A DNA stretch of 64,000 nucleotides from Desulfovibrio gilichinskyi (GCF_900177375.1 NZ_FWZU01000001.1:868001-932000); one strand, 5' to 3'. Shown: positions 46,647 through 55,581, counted from the first letter of the stretch. Program-made: numbers and translations. Notes: a model not told the origin generated them from the sequence alone.

Positions 46647-47528
46647 ATGGCTGAAAAGAACTTAGCCAATTCACACACTTCTGACAACAGTTCAGTTGTT
46701 AGCTCCCCTACGCTTGCTATTGCTGATGGTAAGCCCGTTGTTTCGTCCCTTACGATTGCTGAACATTTTGGCAAACGCCATGATGACGTGCTTAAAAAGA
46801 TTAAACAGCTCGATATTCCGGATGATTTTGGACTCCGCAATTTTGCGGAGTCCTCTTATGTCAATGCTCAGAACAAAGAAATGCCCTGCTATAACCTCAC
46901 TCGTGACGGCTTCGCCTATCTGGTCATGGGCTTTACTGGCAAAAAAGCATCCGCATGGAAAATACGTTATCTTGAAGCGTTTAATACAATGGAAGAAGAG
47001 CTTCTACGGATTCAGAACAAAACAAGCCACAACCAAACCATACAGGCTATTTCGGATTGCTTGATACGTGACAACACCGTGCATGCATTTATTAATGAAG
47101 CGTGCGAAATAGCATCATGGGGCCGAGTTTCAAAAACAGAGCTGTATCAATATTACAAACTGTTTTGCGAACGGAACGACGAACTGGCCATGCACCGTGC
47201 ACGCTTTTTTGCTGATCTATACTCTATGCTCAAAGACGTAAGAGAAACACGGCCACGCATAGACGGGCATCGTTGCCGTATGCTTTTAGGCATTGCGCCA
47301 TATCCTCAGCTCGATGCACCATCAAAAGTTCCCAAGCTTCCTGCGCCCAAAACCGAACCAGAGATTTATGGCCATAGCTCCCCGAAAAATTCCATAGCTA
47401 CGGCAAAAACGATCATATTCCAAAATCTGGAACAACTCCCAAGAGCAGAACGCCAAGCAATGCTAATGGCCTACGATGCCCTTATTGAAGCAGAACAGGT
47501 TTTAAGTGTGGAGGCAGAAAATGAATAG
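46647..47528 (+). CDS. Rha-family phage regulatory protein, 293 aa
   Basis: Rha domain in the N-terminal half: GKPVVSSLTIAEHFGKRHDD, VLKKIKQL, RNFAESSYVNAQNKEMPCYN and LTRDGFAYLVMGFTGKKASA, then WKIRYLEAFNTME. The C-terminal half (KTELYQYYKLFCERNDELAM) looks like an additional helical or DNA-binding part. Rha proteins act in phage regulation, such as antirepression; the precise target is unknown. A strong AGGAGG precedes the start. The next small gene overlaps its end by 8 bp. Confidence 0.85.
   Translation: MAEKNLANSHTSDNSSVVSSPTLAIADGKPVVSSLTIAEHFGKRHDDVLKKIKQLDIPDDFGLRNFAESSYVNAQNKEMPCYNLTRDGFAYLVMGFTGKKASAWKIRYLEAFNTMEEELLRIQNKTSHNQTIQAISDCLIRDNTVHAFINEACEIASWGRVSKTELYQYYKLFCERNDELAMHRARFFADLYSMLKDVRETRPRIDGHRCRMLLGIAPYPQLDAPSKVPKLPAPKTEPEIYGHSSPKNSIATAKTIIFQNLEQLPRAERQAMLMAYDALIEAEQVLSVEAENE
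46830..46853. repeat. perfect 24-bp palindrome inside the Rha gene
   Basis: GGACTCCGCAA-TT-TTGCGGAGTCC, 11-bp arms, encodes part of FGLRNFAES in the Rha domain. It can form a strong hairpin in the transcript or serve as a protein site. Confidence 0.7.
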
Positions 47529-47760
47529 TAATGATCTATGCCACCACGTTTCGGATATGATGTCAGCGGCTTGTTCCCTCGAATATTTACGGGACCAAAT
47601 GGAACTGGAACACCGCTATGGCGAAGCTTACCTACTAGACTTAATACGAAAGAAAGTTTCAGAAGGTGCCGAAGCCTTTAGTATGTACGAAGTGGAAGAG
47701 CAAAAGAAAAAGGATAGGAAGGGTAAGCCTGCGGCGGTTTTGGAGTTGGTGCGGAAGTAA
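47521..47760 (+). CDS. hypothetical phage protein, 79 aa
   Basis: Start placed at 47521 (MNSNDLCHHVSDM), 6 nt after GGAGG; an in-frame start 15 nt upstream is less likely. Small helical protein with a Lys-rich C-terminal half (EEQKKKDRKGKPAAV). It overlaps the Rha gene by 8 bp, so the two are co-translated. No family recognised. Confidence 0.7.
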   Translation: MNSNDLCHHVSDMMSAACSLEYLRDQMELEHRYGEAYLLDLIRKKVSEGAEAFSMYEVEEQKKKDRKGKPAAVLELVRK

Positions 47761-47910
47761 AAGATTCAACCTCTCGCAGAATATTCTGTGAGAGGCTATC
47801 ACCTATCTAAATAATCATCATAAATTGATTTTGTATCTTCAACATCTTGCTTTTATTTCAAGCATAACCTATCCACAATTAAGGCATATAACGACCCGGA
47901 GAATTGAAGA

Positions 47911-49527
47911 ATGAAAAAAATATTTATTAAATCCCAAAAAAACCACCCCTATATCATAATAACCATTTTAACACTTGGTGTTATAGCCATAACACTGACA
48001 GCAATATGGCCCGAATGGTTGTCTAGTACAATAGAGCACCTCAAAAAAGGTGCTAACGGTGGTAAGGATAAAGTTGCAAACTATATAATATACAGAAACA
48101 TGGGCCTTTCAATTGCCGGACTGATAGGGCTTAGCTTTGCCTATTCCCGTTCAAAAAGTCTTTCAAGACAAGCAACAGTTGCCGAACAAGGGCACATCAC
48201 AGATAGGATCATAAAAGCGACTGAGCAATTAGGAAGTCCAGAACTCCATGTTCGAATTGGCGCTATATATACTTTATGGAGAACAGCACAAGATACTAAA
48301 CTAGAAACAGATAAAATCATGATTTTAGATATGCTGTGTGCATATATTCGTAGCCCAACCAGAAGTGATCATGATTTAGAACACTTTAATCTAAAAAATA
48401 AATATGGGAAAATAAAACAAATACACGAAAAAAACAAAATACGAGAGGATGTACAAATTTGTTTAACCTTAATTACAAAAAATATTTCAAGTTTTGAGCT
48501 AACTAAACATTATCCTTGTAATCTCCAAAATTCAAACTTAAATGAGGCAGACCTTGTTAAGGCAGACCTTAAGGAAGCAGTCCTTCATGGAGCAAACCTT
48601 AAAGGGGCAAACCTTTATGGAGCAAACCTTCAGAGGGCAAACCTTGATAAAGCAAACTTTGAGAATGCAAGCCTTCATAATGCAAATCTTAATTGTACAA
48701 GCCTTCATACGGCGAATCTTAAAAAGGCAAACCTTATGTGTGCAAACCTTATACTGACAAACCTTCAGCACGCAAACCTTCAAAGAGCAGTCCTTCAGGG
48801 AACAGATCTTCATGAGGCAGACCTTCAGTGGGCAGACCTTCAAGGGGCAAGACTTTGGGAAGTCAAACTTAAAGGGGCAAACCTTAAGAATGTTAATTTT
48901 GAGGGCGCAAGCCTTAGCTATCTAAACCTCGAGGGAGCAGACCTTAAGGACACAAATCTGAAAGGAGCAAACCTTGAAAGCGCAAATCTTCAGAAAGCAA
49001 ACTTTTATGGGGCAGAACTTGATGGTGTGATATTTCAAAGTGCAAACCTTAAGGAAGCGAACCTTCAATGGGCATGCCTTGAAGGTGTAAACCTTCACAA
49101 CGCAAATCTTAAAAAGGCAAACCTTGAAAATGCAAACCTTAATAATGCAGATCTTGAAAATGCAAAACTCGAAGAAGCACAACTTCAAAGGGCAAGCCTC
49201 GAAGGGGCCTCCCTTTGGAAAGCAACGCTTCAGGGGGCAAACCTTCAGAGCGCAAATCTTCAAAAGGCAATACTTTGGAATGTAAATCTCGAGGGGGCAG
49301 ACCTTAAGGAGGCAAATCTTAAAGAGGCTAACTTTGAAGGCGCAAACCTTAAAGAGGTAAACTTTGAAGGAGCAAACCTTCAATGGGCAGGATTCAAAAA
49401 TGCAGACGTTAAAGGGGCAAACTTTAAGAAGTCAGACCTTCAATGGGCAGGCCTTGGAGGAGTAGACCTTGCGGAGGCAAATTTTGATAAAGCAAACCTT
49501 GACGACACTTTTTTTTCAAACAATTAG
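47911..49527 (+). CDS. membrane pentapeptide-repeat protein, 538 aa
   Basis: Two N-terminal hydrophobic segments (IIITILTLGVIAITLTAIWP and MGLSIAGLIGLSFAYSR), then a helical part HVRIGAIYTLWRTAQDTK and a long run of about 65 A(N/D)L-x-x pentapeptides from residue 210 to the end. Such runs form a square right-handed beta-helix of several dozen coils. The layout (membrane anchor, RIGAIYxLxR segment, repeats) is common in bacterial membrane proteins of unknown role; some soluble pentapeptide proteins mimic DNA. It is a plus-strand gene facing the end of the late operon. GGAG precedes the start. Confidence 0.85.
   Translation: MKKIFIKSQKNHPYIIITILTLGVIAITLTAIWPEWLSSTIEHLKKGANGGKDKVANYIIYRNMGLSIAGLIGLSFAYSRSKSLSRQATVAEQGHITDRIIKATEQLGSPELHVRIGAIYTLWRTAQDTKLETDKIMILDMLCAYIRSPTRSDHDLEHFNLKNKYGKIKQIHEKNKIREDVQICLTLITKNISSFELTKHYPCNLQNSNLNEADLVKADLKEAVLHGANLKGANLYGANLQRANLDKANFENASLHNANLNCTSLHTANLKKANLMCANLILTNLQHANLQRAVLQGTDLHEADLQWADLQGARLWEVKLKGANLKNVNFEGASLSYLNLEGADLKDTNLKGANLESANLQKANFYGAELDGVIFQSANLKEANLQWACLEGVNLHNANLKKANLENANLNNADLENAKLEEAQLQRASLEGASLWKATLQGANLQSANLQKAILWNVNLEGADLKEANLKEANFEGANLKEVNFEGANLQWAGFKNADVKGANFKKSDLQWAGLGGVDLAEANFDKANLDDTFFSNN
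48541..49510 (+). repeat. 15-nt periodic DNA repeat encoding the pentapeptides
   Basis: Units of the type GCAAACCTT-AAxxxG recur every 15 bp across about 970 bp, with point changes between them. This is internal to the pentapeptide gene and could shorten or lengthen by recombination. Confidence 0.85.
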
Positions 49528-49570
49528 TCATAGTTACTTAGATATAAATATATTATGGATTAAAAACAAA

Positions 49571-50554
49571 TCACACCCTCTCCCCCTCAACACTAGTAAC
49601 ATACCCCCCACTCCCCAACTTATGAGTCGCACGGGTAACACTCCAAAGACCATTAACCCCATCACGAAAACCGGAAAGCGAAAGCCTACATTCTGCCCTT
49701 AGCTCTGGCCTTCCCGGAAGGCTTACGGAAAGGCTTTGCTTACCCCTTTGGAAAGCCTCTAGTTTAGCCTTTGCCGCTTTTGCCGCTGACTCCTGCGTGG
49801 GGTAAATATGCCGAATGCGACGCATGGGTTCCCCTGCTCCTGCAATCTCTTCAATATCCTTTGCAGATTCTACAGAACGCCAGATAGCAACGACCTGATT
49901 ATAGTCAGTTCTGGCGGTGATAGTTACACGGTAATTTGTAACGTCTGTGGGGATCAGGGCCACGGTAGGCATTGATTTGCCGGAAATAGTTTTACCCTGC
50001 CCCTTGTGAGCAAATACAAGCTTGCCCCCGTTAGCCTTGGCTATTGCGTCGTGATCTTTGGCTATGCGGGTTAATAGATGCATGTCAGATTCGTTTATCT
50101 GGTCGATATGCGGTAAACCTACGCCGGACAAATCAGAAGCAACGGCAGGGTCAAGTCCGTGGTCAGCACTTACCGTTGCCACTAATGCGCCTATCGTTTG
50201 CGGTAGCCATGAACGTGTTTTCTGTGTCTGAAGATGATAATACGCCTTGCTCTTTTCCTGCGGTGCGCCCGCCGCCTTAATGCACATTTTATCCGGCGGA
50301 CCTGAAAGCGTAATTTCGTCCGAAACAAACAGCCCCATATATGTTGCCGCTTCTCCGTAACCAAGCCATACTTTAAGCTGTCCACCTGCTTTCGGTAGCC
50401 TGTACCCTTTATCGTGCAGGGAAATAGACAAAGAATCAGATTTTACGCCAGCTTCATCAGTTATAGTCAAAGAAATTAAATTTTCCCGAATAGCTTCGGT
50501 TATGTCGCTTCCGTCCGCTTCAACTCTGTATGCTGGCTTGTGAGTTAATCCCAT
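49571..50554 (-). CDS. phage tail protein D (P2 gpD-like)
   Basis: Baseplate hub component of contractile tails. It has 327 residues. Diagnostic stretch: ALRxNLISLTITDEAGVKSDSLSI-like N-terminus (here ENLISLTITDEAGVKSDSLS), KVWLGYGE, MGLFVSDEITLSGPP, and a VVAIWRSVES region near the middle. It is the last late gene; gpX ends 10 bp inside its start. The next gene beyond the stop is convergent, so the late transcript ends about here, although no strong hairpin was found. Confidence 0.88.
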   Translation of the reverse strand: MGLTHKPAYRVEADGSDITEAIRENLISLTITDEAGVKSDSLSISLHDKGYRLPKAGGQLKVWLGYGEAATYMGLFVSDEITLSGPPDKMCIKAAGAPQEKSKAYYHLQTQKTRSWLPQTIGALVATVSADHGLDPAVASDLSGVGLPHIDQINESDMHLLTRIAKDHDAIAKANGGKLVFAHKGQGKTISGKSMPTVALIPTDVTNYRVTITARTDYNQVVAIWRSVESAKDIEEIAGAGEPMRRIRHIYPTQESAAKAAKAKLEAFQRGKQSLSVSLPGRPELRAECRLSLSGFRDGVNGLWSVTRATHKLGSGGYVTSVEGERV

Positions 50555-50745
50555 AAACTTATGCCTTGATCTTTTTCCGGTGTAGCCAGTTCCGGCAAGT
50601 CAATTTCAATACCAGCATCAAAAACCGGACCTTTATCAGCAAGGCCGGGATTAGCTTCAAGCACAGTGGCAACGGCAGATTCACGCCCGTAATATTTAAA
50701 GCAAATTCTATCTAACAAATCGCCGTCTTTAGTTCTGTAAATCAT
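50545..50745 (-). CDS. phage tail protein X (LysM-like)
   Basis: Small tail protein of 66 residues, P2 gpX type: MIYRTKDGDLLDRICFKYYG then VLEANPGLADKGPVFDAGIE and IDLPEL. The fold is a short LysM-like module that binds the hub. It overlaps both gpU (4 bp) and gpD (10 bp), so translation is coupled. Confidence 0.88.
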   Translation of the reverse strand: MIYRTKDGDLLDRICFKYYGRESAVATVLEANPGLADKGPVFDAGIEIDLPELATPEKDQGISLWD

Positions 50746-51122
50746 TCTTCGTACCGCTGAATTTTAAGTGTAAATTCTTGCTTACGGGCAACACCATCTT
50801 TAAAAAACACGCTGTCCTTTTCACCAACGGAAAGAATCACCCATTCATCATGGACATTGCCAAGCCCATCTACCAGCATCAGCGGGTCGCCCTTCGCTTG
50901 CATTGCCCGCATTTTATCAATCTGTCCTAAACCGCCTTTGTAATGAGGATAGATAACACCGGGCAATGTTATTGAATCATCCCCCGGCCCCAAATCCTGC
51001 ATAGCGGCTCGTTTACCTATCCTATTAATTTTACCCCACCTTTGAGCCGTTGAACGTTGCAAGGTCTGGTATGCGGCTGTATCAACACTAAAAAGAAATT
51101 CACCTAGTTTCAGCATTGCCAT
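50742..51122 (-). CDS. phage tail protein U (tail terminator)
   Basis: P2 gpU-like protein of 126 residues: MLKLGEFLFSVDTAAYQTLQ, RWGKINRIGKRAAMQDLGPG, ITLPGVIYPHYKGG. It completes the tail end of P2-type virions. ATG at 51122 or 51116; AGGAGT upstream supports either. It lies 9 bp after the tape measure gene. Confidence 0.88.
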   Translation of the reverse strand: MAMLKLGEFLFSVDTAAYQTLQRSTAQRWGKINRIGKRAAMQDLGPGDDSITLPGVIYPHYKGGLGQIDKMRAMQAKGDPLMLVDGLGNVHDEWVILSVGEKDSVFFKDGVARKQEFTLKIQRYEE

Positions 51123-51131
51123 AAAAAACTC

Positions 51132-53159
51132 CTAATCATGCAGGGCAAGGCGTGCATTATCGTGATTATTTTCTTCAATTCTCCGCATAACTTCATCCGC
51201 TATTTCTTCGGCAGACTGCCCCGGTGCGGCATTAATAGTAATAGTATATTTATTAGATGATGTTGAAGAACTGGCTTGTACTGAACGTGCTTCAACAGGC
51301 ATTGCCTCGGTTATTGTTTCAGCACGGGCCGTCGCAACAGGGATAGCTTTAGCAACGGCCTTACCAACTATAACCGTTTGATCCTTTTCTTCATCATCAC
51401 CAAACCCAAAAAAACCAGCTACAGAAGAAATTGCCGAACCTATCCCGCCAAAAACAGCGGCGGCTTTGTCACCAATCCAGCCGAATAAATCGCCAACCCA
51501 AGCCTTGATTGGCGACCAATGCTGAATGACAAGCCCCAACGGGGTAAAGTTCATAAAGACAGATTTAATAAAGTCGAATCCGTCGGAAACAGCATTGCCA
51601 ATCATTGAACCAAAGTTGCCGAAAAAGTCGCAAATCGGGTCCCAATATTTCCAGACAAGCACAGCCGCGCCGATTACCGCAGTAACAGCCAGCCCAATAG
51701 GGTTTGCCATTACTGCCGCACCTATTGCACGAATGCCCGTAACAACCGCCGGAAAATAAGTTGAAACAATCGGGACAATAGCCTTGCCCACAGTGAAAAG
51801 ATTAGTTGCAAAGCGTCCAATACCCAATGCGGCTTTGGCTCCAAAAGCAAACCCGATAGCAATAGCGAGATTATCAAAACCGCCAACAAATGAGGCTACC
51901 GTCGAAACCGCACTACCTATTGTTGAAACAACGGTATAAACTCCGCGCCCAAATGCCAGAAAGCCCGGTATTGAATCCTTGACGGCATCCCCTATGCCGA
52001 TCAAATCTTTTTTGTTACTTGTAACCCAATCGGCAAGCTTTGGACCGTATTCATCAACCAGCGGAGCAATTGCACCACCTATCAAACCAAAAAATTCAGA
52101 AGTAACAGACCCGACAACGGTAGTGAGATGTGAAAAGGCCGTATTATACGCCGCCGCACCTGCCCGCCCTTCGTCAGAAAGAACATTTAGCCGCATTTGC
52201 TGATCTAGAATTTCATCAATGCCCTCTTTACGTGATCGAAGATAACCAAAAAATTTATTAGCTTCACCGCCGAACAGCATATCAGCGGCGGAAACAGCCG
52301 CCTGCTGATCAGGCATATCTTTGATGGCTTTTGCTATTTCCCGGAACTGTTCTTCCGGTTTCATATCTCTAAGCTCTTCAAAAGACAGACCGAGCATTTC
52401 AAGTGATTCTTTTACAGGTGTTGTTTCTTCAAGCCCGGCACTTTCACCGAGCTTGTTATTCATTTCTTCAACAAGGTCGCCCACATTGTCGATTTCAAAC
52501 CCGGCTTCTTTGGCAACTCCGCCCCACGCCTGAAGACTGTCCGCAGACATATTCAGTGATCGGGCGAGGGCCACTTGTTCACCCGTGGCCTTATTTGTCA
52601 TAGTGACAGCCGCGCCAACAACACCAATTCCAGCAGCAACACCAACCCCGATACGGGCCGCGTCACCTATCTGGCTTTTCATTCTGCTGCCAGCTTCAAC
52701 CGCACGGTTCAGGCTATCCATATTGCGCTTGGCTTTGCTCAGTTCAGCAGACAAGCGAATATGCTCGCCCGTAAGATTAGAGGTTTTTACCCCCGCCTTT
52801 TGCAAGGCCGCGCCCATATCGTTTAGCTTTTCACGACCTGCATTATAAGCCCGTCCGGCTTTCTCTGCGGCGGCATCCGCACGGGCCAGCTCCGCAGTCA
52901 TTTTTTTAGAAGGCTTTAAGGTTGCTTCATGCTCTTTGCGAAGCTTAGCGGCATTGCGCTTAAGTTCGTCATACTCTTTGCCGAGTTTACCAACAGCTTG
53001 AGGATCGTACTTTTCAAGCATATCAAGTTTATCTTTAGTGTTGCGAACAGCATCACCAACTCCGGAAAGATCACCGCCCAAGACTTTAATACTTGAGCGG
53101 AAGGATTCTTTCACGGCTCCGCCTATCTCAACAACTGCGGAAAACTTTTTATTTGCCAC
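51132..53159 (-). CDS. phage tail tape measure protein (P2 gpT-like)
   Basis: Sets tail length and forms the core of the tail. It has 675 residues: an N-terminal coiled-coil zone (KLGKEYDELKRNAAKLRKEH), a gpT-type domain with MSADSLQAWGGVAKEAGFEI, and alternating Gly/Ala/Val membrane-like stretches (GVGVAAGIGVVGAAV, VTAVIGAAVLVWKYW) that may insert during DNA ejection. The start codon is GTG at 53159, with GAGG upstream. It overlaps the E' end by 11 bp, as in P2. Confidence 0.9.
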   Translation of the reverse strand: MANKKFSAVVEIGGAVKESFRSSIKVLGGDLSGVGDAVRNTKDKLDMLEKYDPQAVGKLGKEYDELKRNAAKLRKEHEATLKPSKKMTAELARADAAAEKAGRAYNAGREKLNDMGAALQKAGVKTSNLTGEHIRLSAELSKAKRNMDSLNRAVEAGSRMKSQIGDAARIGVGVAAGIGVVGAAVTMTNKATGEQVALARSLNMSADSLQAWGGVAKEAGFEIDNVGDLVEEMNNKLGESAGLEETTPVKESLEMLGLSFEELRDMKPEEQFREIAKAIKDMPDQQAAVSAADMLFGGEANKFFGYLRSRKEGIDEILDQQMRLNVLSDEGRAGAAAYNTAFSHLTTVVGSVTSEFFGLIGGAIAPLVDEYGPKLADWVTSNKKDLIGIGDAVKDSIPGFLAFGRGVYTVVSTIGSAVSTVASFVGGFDNLAIAIGFAFGAKAALGIGRFATNLFTVGKAIVPIVSTYFPAVVTGIRAIGAAVMANPIGLAVTAVIGAAVLVWKYWDPICDFFGNFGSMIGNAVSDGFDFIKSVFMNFTPLGLVIQHWSPIKAWVGDLFGWIGDKAAAVFGGIGSAISSVAGFFGFGDDEEKDQTVIVGKAVAKAIPVATARAETITEAMPVEARSVQASSSTSSNKYTITINAAPGQSAEEIADEVMRRIEENNHDNARLALHD

Positions 53160-53525
53160 TTTGCAACCTCATTGCCTCGCTTAAATCATCAAGAAAATCT
53201 TCTGTATCCATGTCCATAATTTCGGAGCGGCTCCAACCTGTAAAATGGGCCAGAGCCAACACCCTTTGCCGAACCTCTTTAGGTTCTAGGATAAAAAACT
53301 GCGGTACTCTTTTTGAAGCTTTGAATAATCTTTCATGTCCATATTTTCGATCACTGCCGGAGCAACTTCGCAAAGATTGGCAAAAAGCTGTACTTCAATT
53401 TCATCCTGCGACTTGCTGGATTTTTTAGCGACAAGCTGATCCTTAACTTTAGGGCGACGCATATTAATTTTATCTAGCGGAACCCCGCCAACCTCAACCG
53501 GATATTCAAGTTTAATTTCACTCAT
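53149..53525 (-). CDS. frameshifted tail assembly chaperone E+E'
   Basis: Extended product made by a -1 shift at TTTTTTA (53292-53298), near the end of gpE. After the shift the reading continues ILEPKEVRQRVLALAHFTGW to the stop at 53149, giving a protein of about 125 residues. The E' segment, with a RVLALAHFTGWSRSEIMDMD motif, has no good start of its own. P2-like phages make the long form at a set ratio to E; both coat the tape measure during assembly. Confidence 0.82.
53286..53525 (-). CDS. tail assembly chaperone gpE (unshifted form)
   Basis: Short form of 79 residues, MSEIKLEYPVEVGGVPLDKI, then IEVQLFANLCEVAPAVIENM and DYSKLQKEYRSFLS. Matches the phage tail assembly chaperone E family. 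It ends at TAG 53286-53288, six bases past the slippery site. It is followed by tape measure T in the P2 order. Confidence 0.88.
   Translation of the reverse strand: MSEIKLEYPVEVGGVPLDKINMRRPKVKDQLVAKKSSKSQDEIEVQLFANLCEVAPAVIENMDMKDYSKLQKEYRSFLS
53292..53298 (-). promoter_or_regulatory. -1 ribosomal frameshift site T_TTT_TTA
   Basis: Canonical X_XXY_YYZ heptamer in the gpE frame (codons TTT TTA), two codons before the E stop and just upstream of the overlapping E' frame. A downstream stem or pseudoknot was not identified by eye. Confidence 0.85.
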
Positions 53526-53553
53526 TTTTAAATTCTCCTATAACCGTTTTGAT

Positions 53554-54063
53554 TTATACTTTTATTGCGTTGCGAATTTCTTCAAGACGGTCTTTACCGT
53601 TAATAGCGCGCTTCATGTTCGGGATATCAATTTCATGCAGGATTGTGCCGTCCTGTTCCCGTTTGTAATATTCAAGCTTCATGGTAAATGTTTGATTATT
53701 CTTTTCGCCAGCTTTCCAAGACCCATCTTCAATAGATGTTACGGTCCCACGCATATTGATAACAACGGGCTTTACAGAACCGTCCCAAGATTCCAGCGCG
53801 CCCCGCGCGGTGAGCTGTGTTTTTTCACCAACGGCAACACCCCATAAGCTTAAAACTTCAGGGAAATGCCCGGTCAAAACAAATGATGTTTCAAGGCCTT
53901 CCATGCCCATATCAATTGCTATTGGACCATCCATACCCCCGGCACGGTGATCATCTGTTTTAACCCCCAATTTTGGGGGCTTAAACTCTTCAGCGTTTCC
54001 GGCATAACCTTTACCATCAACCGAAATAGAGAAATTTTTCAGAATATAATCTGCAACTGGCAT
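53554..54063 (-). CDS. phage major tail tube protein (FII)
   Basis: Forms the inner tube of the contractile tail. It has 169 residues and matches P2 FII: ADYILKNFSISVDGKGYAGN, EEFKPPKLGV, GMDGPIAIDMGMEGLETSF, and TMKLEYYKREQDGTILHEID near the end. Its start overlaps the sheath stop by one base (TAATG), which couples the two at similar output. Confidence 0.93.
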   Translation of the reverse strand: MPVADYILKNFSISVDGKGYAGNAEEFKPPKLGVKTDDHRAGGMDGPIAIDMGMEGLETSFVLTGHFPEVLSLWGVAVGEKTQLTARGALESWDGSVKPVVINMRGTVTSIEDGSWKAGEKNNQTFTMKLEYYKREQDGTILHEIDIPNMKRAINGKDRLEEIRNAIKV

Positions 54064-55265
54064 TAGAAAATCTCCTCAAAGTAATCGTTAACCATACGAC
54101 TACGGAAAGTTACGTGTTCGGCGGGTGCTGGCGGGGTAAAGTCAAAGTCAAAATATACCTTACCTGCCGCAATCTGATCCGGTGAATTAAGTTCTGGATC
54201 AGCCCAACAAGTGCCGCCAAGTATTGCGCCTTGATTAACCAGAGAACGAAGATAGTTATTAACGCCCTCGGTTACATCTTCCATGTATGTTTTGGTTATG
54301 TTGCGATCCACGGCCCAAAGGTGAGCTTGAAGCAGGGATTCATTAATCATGTCCGCAGTACGGCGAACAGAAAGGAAAGCCCATTTAGCATCCGATGAAC
54401 AAGTCCGGTTGCCCCAAAGCCTGAATCCGTCTTCATTAATGATAGTGGTTACATTCTTTTCATTAAGCAGGTTGGCGCGGCAATTTGCATCGCCAAGCGC
54501 AAAATCAACAGGGCGGGCCGTGCCGGAAATACCCATAATTTCCTGATTAGATGGCGACCACCAAAACCCTTTATCATTATCAATCTTGGCAATCAGCCCT
54601 GCAACGCGCGCGGATGGCGGTTCATTTACATAAACCCCGTTGCGATAAACTTTTACCCACGGGTCAACGACGTAACAGCGTCCGCCAAGGTCATTTTCCA
54701 TGCTGATTGCATCAGCATCGTTAGTGTTGGGACCATCAACAAGGATAGTAGCCCGTAGACGCGGTGCTATTCCTTCAAGTTCTGCAACAACCGGATTCTT
54801 AAAGAAAATACCAGGATGTTCGGAATCCTCTTCTTGCTGGTGGGTAAAGCCCGGCGCAAGTAGAATGCGAGGGGTAAAGCCTAAAGCGGACTTTGAACCA
54901 AGCAAGGCTTGAACGCCTAAGTAATTGCCGTTTATCGGATCAACTCCGCCGATTACATTCGTCATGGTTTCGGCATCGTTTGCGCCTTCTTCAACGCGGA
55001 TCACAACCACCACGGCCCCGATCTGGTCAAAGATTGCATCAAGCGCATTGGGCAAAGTACCTGCTCCGTTACCCACTGTATCAAGTTTTGCGGCCTCAGT
55101 ACGATTACCTGCAATCATAACAGGTTTATTAAGCGGGAAAACGGCTTCATCAGCATCAGGGGCCGTGCCTATAATGCCGATTACCGAAGACCGGACAGTC
55201 CGAATAGTGCGCGGGCCATCGTCAATTTCGATAACCTCAACGCCGTGTAAAAAAGTTTCAGGCAT
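54063..55265 (-). CDS. phage tail sheath protein (FI)
   Basis: Contractile sheath subunit of 400 residues. N-terminal MPETFLHGVEVIEIDDGPRT, then SSVIGIIGTAPDADEAVFPL and PVMIAGNRTEAAKL match P2 FI; the C-terminal domain includes WADPELNSPDQIAAGKVYFD and TPPAPAEHVTFRSRMVN. AGGAG precedes the start. It is followed by the FII tube gene. Confidence 0.95.
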   Translation of the reverse strand: MPETFLHGVEVIEIDDGPRTIRTVRSSVIGIIGTAPDADEAVFPLNKPVMIAGNRTEAAKLDTVGNGAGTLPNALDAIFDQIGAVVVVIRVEEGANDAETMTNVIGGVDPINGNYLGVQALLGSKSALGFTPRILLAPGFTHQQEEDSEHPGIFFKNPVVAELEGIAPRLRATILVDGPNTNDADAISMENDLGGRCYVVDPWVKVYRNGVYVNEPPSARVAGLIAKIDNDKGFWWSPSNQEIMGISGTARPVDFALGDANCRANLLNEKNVTTIINEDGFRLWGNRTCSSDAKWAFLSVRRTADMINESLLQAHLWAVDRNITKTYMEDVTEGVNNYLRSLVNQGAILGGTCWADPELNSPDQIAAGKVYFDFDFTPPAPAEHVTFRSRMVNDYFEEIF

Positions 55266-55278
55266 TTTTTTCTCCTGT

Positions 55279-55578
55279 TTAGTTATTACGACCCATCAAA
55301 ATTATGCGGAAAATTCCGAAGATGTTTTTAAGTGCACTTTTACGAGTTTCGACATTTGTTGCGGCTTCGTAAGCGGCTTCTGCCGCGTCAAGAGCACTAC
55401 GGGTTTGATTCGATATTTTGCCGCTATCAATAAGGCGTACCGAAAGTTTTACCGACTTCTCTGTACCCGGCAGAATAATTTCAGAAGAGTTACCGAGTTC
55501 ATTAAGGATGAACGGCGCAAGCTCCGCCGCCAGTCTCTTTTTTTCGGCAATCGTCATATCATTTATATTTATACTCAT
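55279..55578 (-). CDS. hypothetical phage protein, 99 aa
   Basis: Small protein between the tail fibre and the sheath genes, 3 bp after the fibre gene. It has a helical N-terminus (MTIAEKKRLAAELAPFILNE) and an Ala/Glu-rich helix (SALDAAEAAYEAATNVETRK). The place suggests a fibre chaperone or assembly factor, but it resembles none that I know. Confidence 0.7.
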   Translation of the reverse strand: MSININDMTIAEKKRLAAELAPFILNELGNSSEIILPGTEKSVKLSVRLIDSGKISNQTRSALDAAEAAYEAATNVETRKSALKNIFGIFRIILMGRNN

Positions 55579-55581
55579 GGG

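Noticed and set aside
48538..49383. Two antisense open frames with repeated K-V-C-x-L units
   Set aside because: They are mirror images of the 15-bp pentapeptide repeats; the Cys/Lys pattern follows from the sense repeat, and neither has a ribosome-binding site or family match.
48541..49510. CRISPR-like repeat array
   Set aside because: The 15-bp period is continuous with no spacers and lies in one open reading frame coding pentapeptides.
53149..53373. E' as an independent gene
   Set aside because: It has no usable start or ribosome-binding site, overlaps gpE, and is explained by the slippery heptamer.
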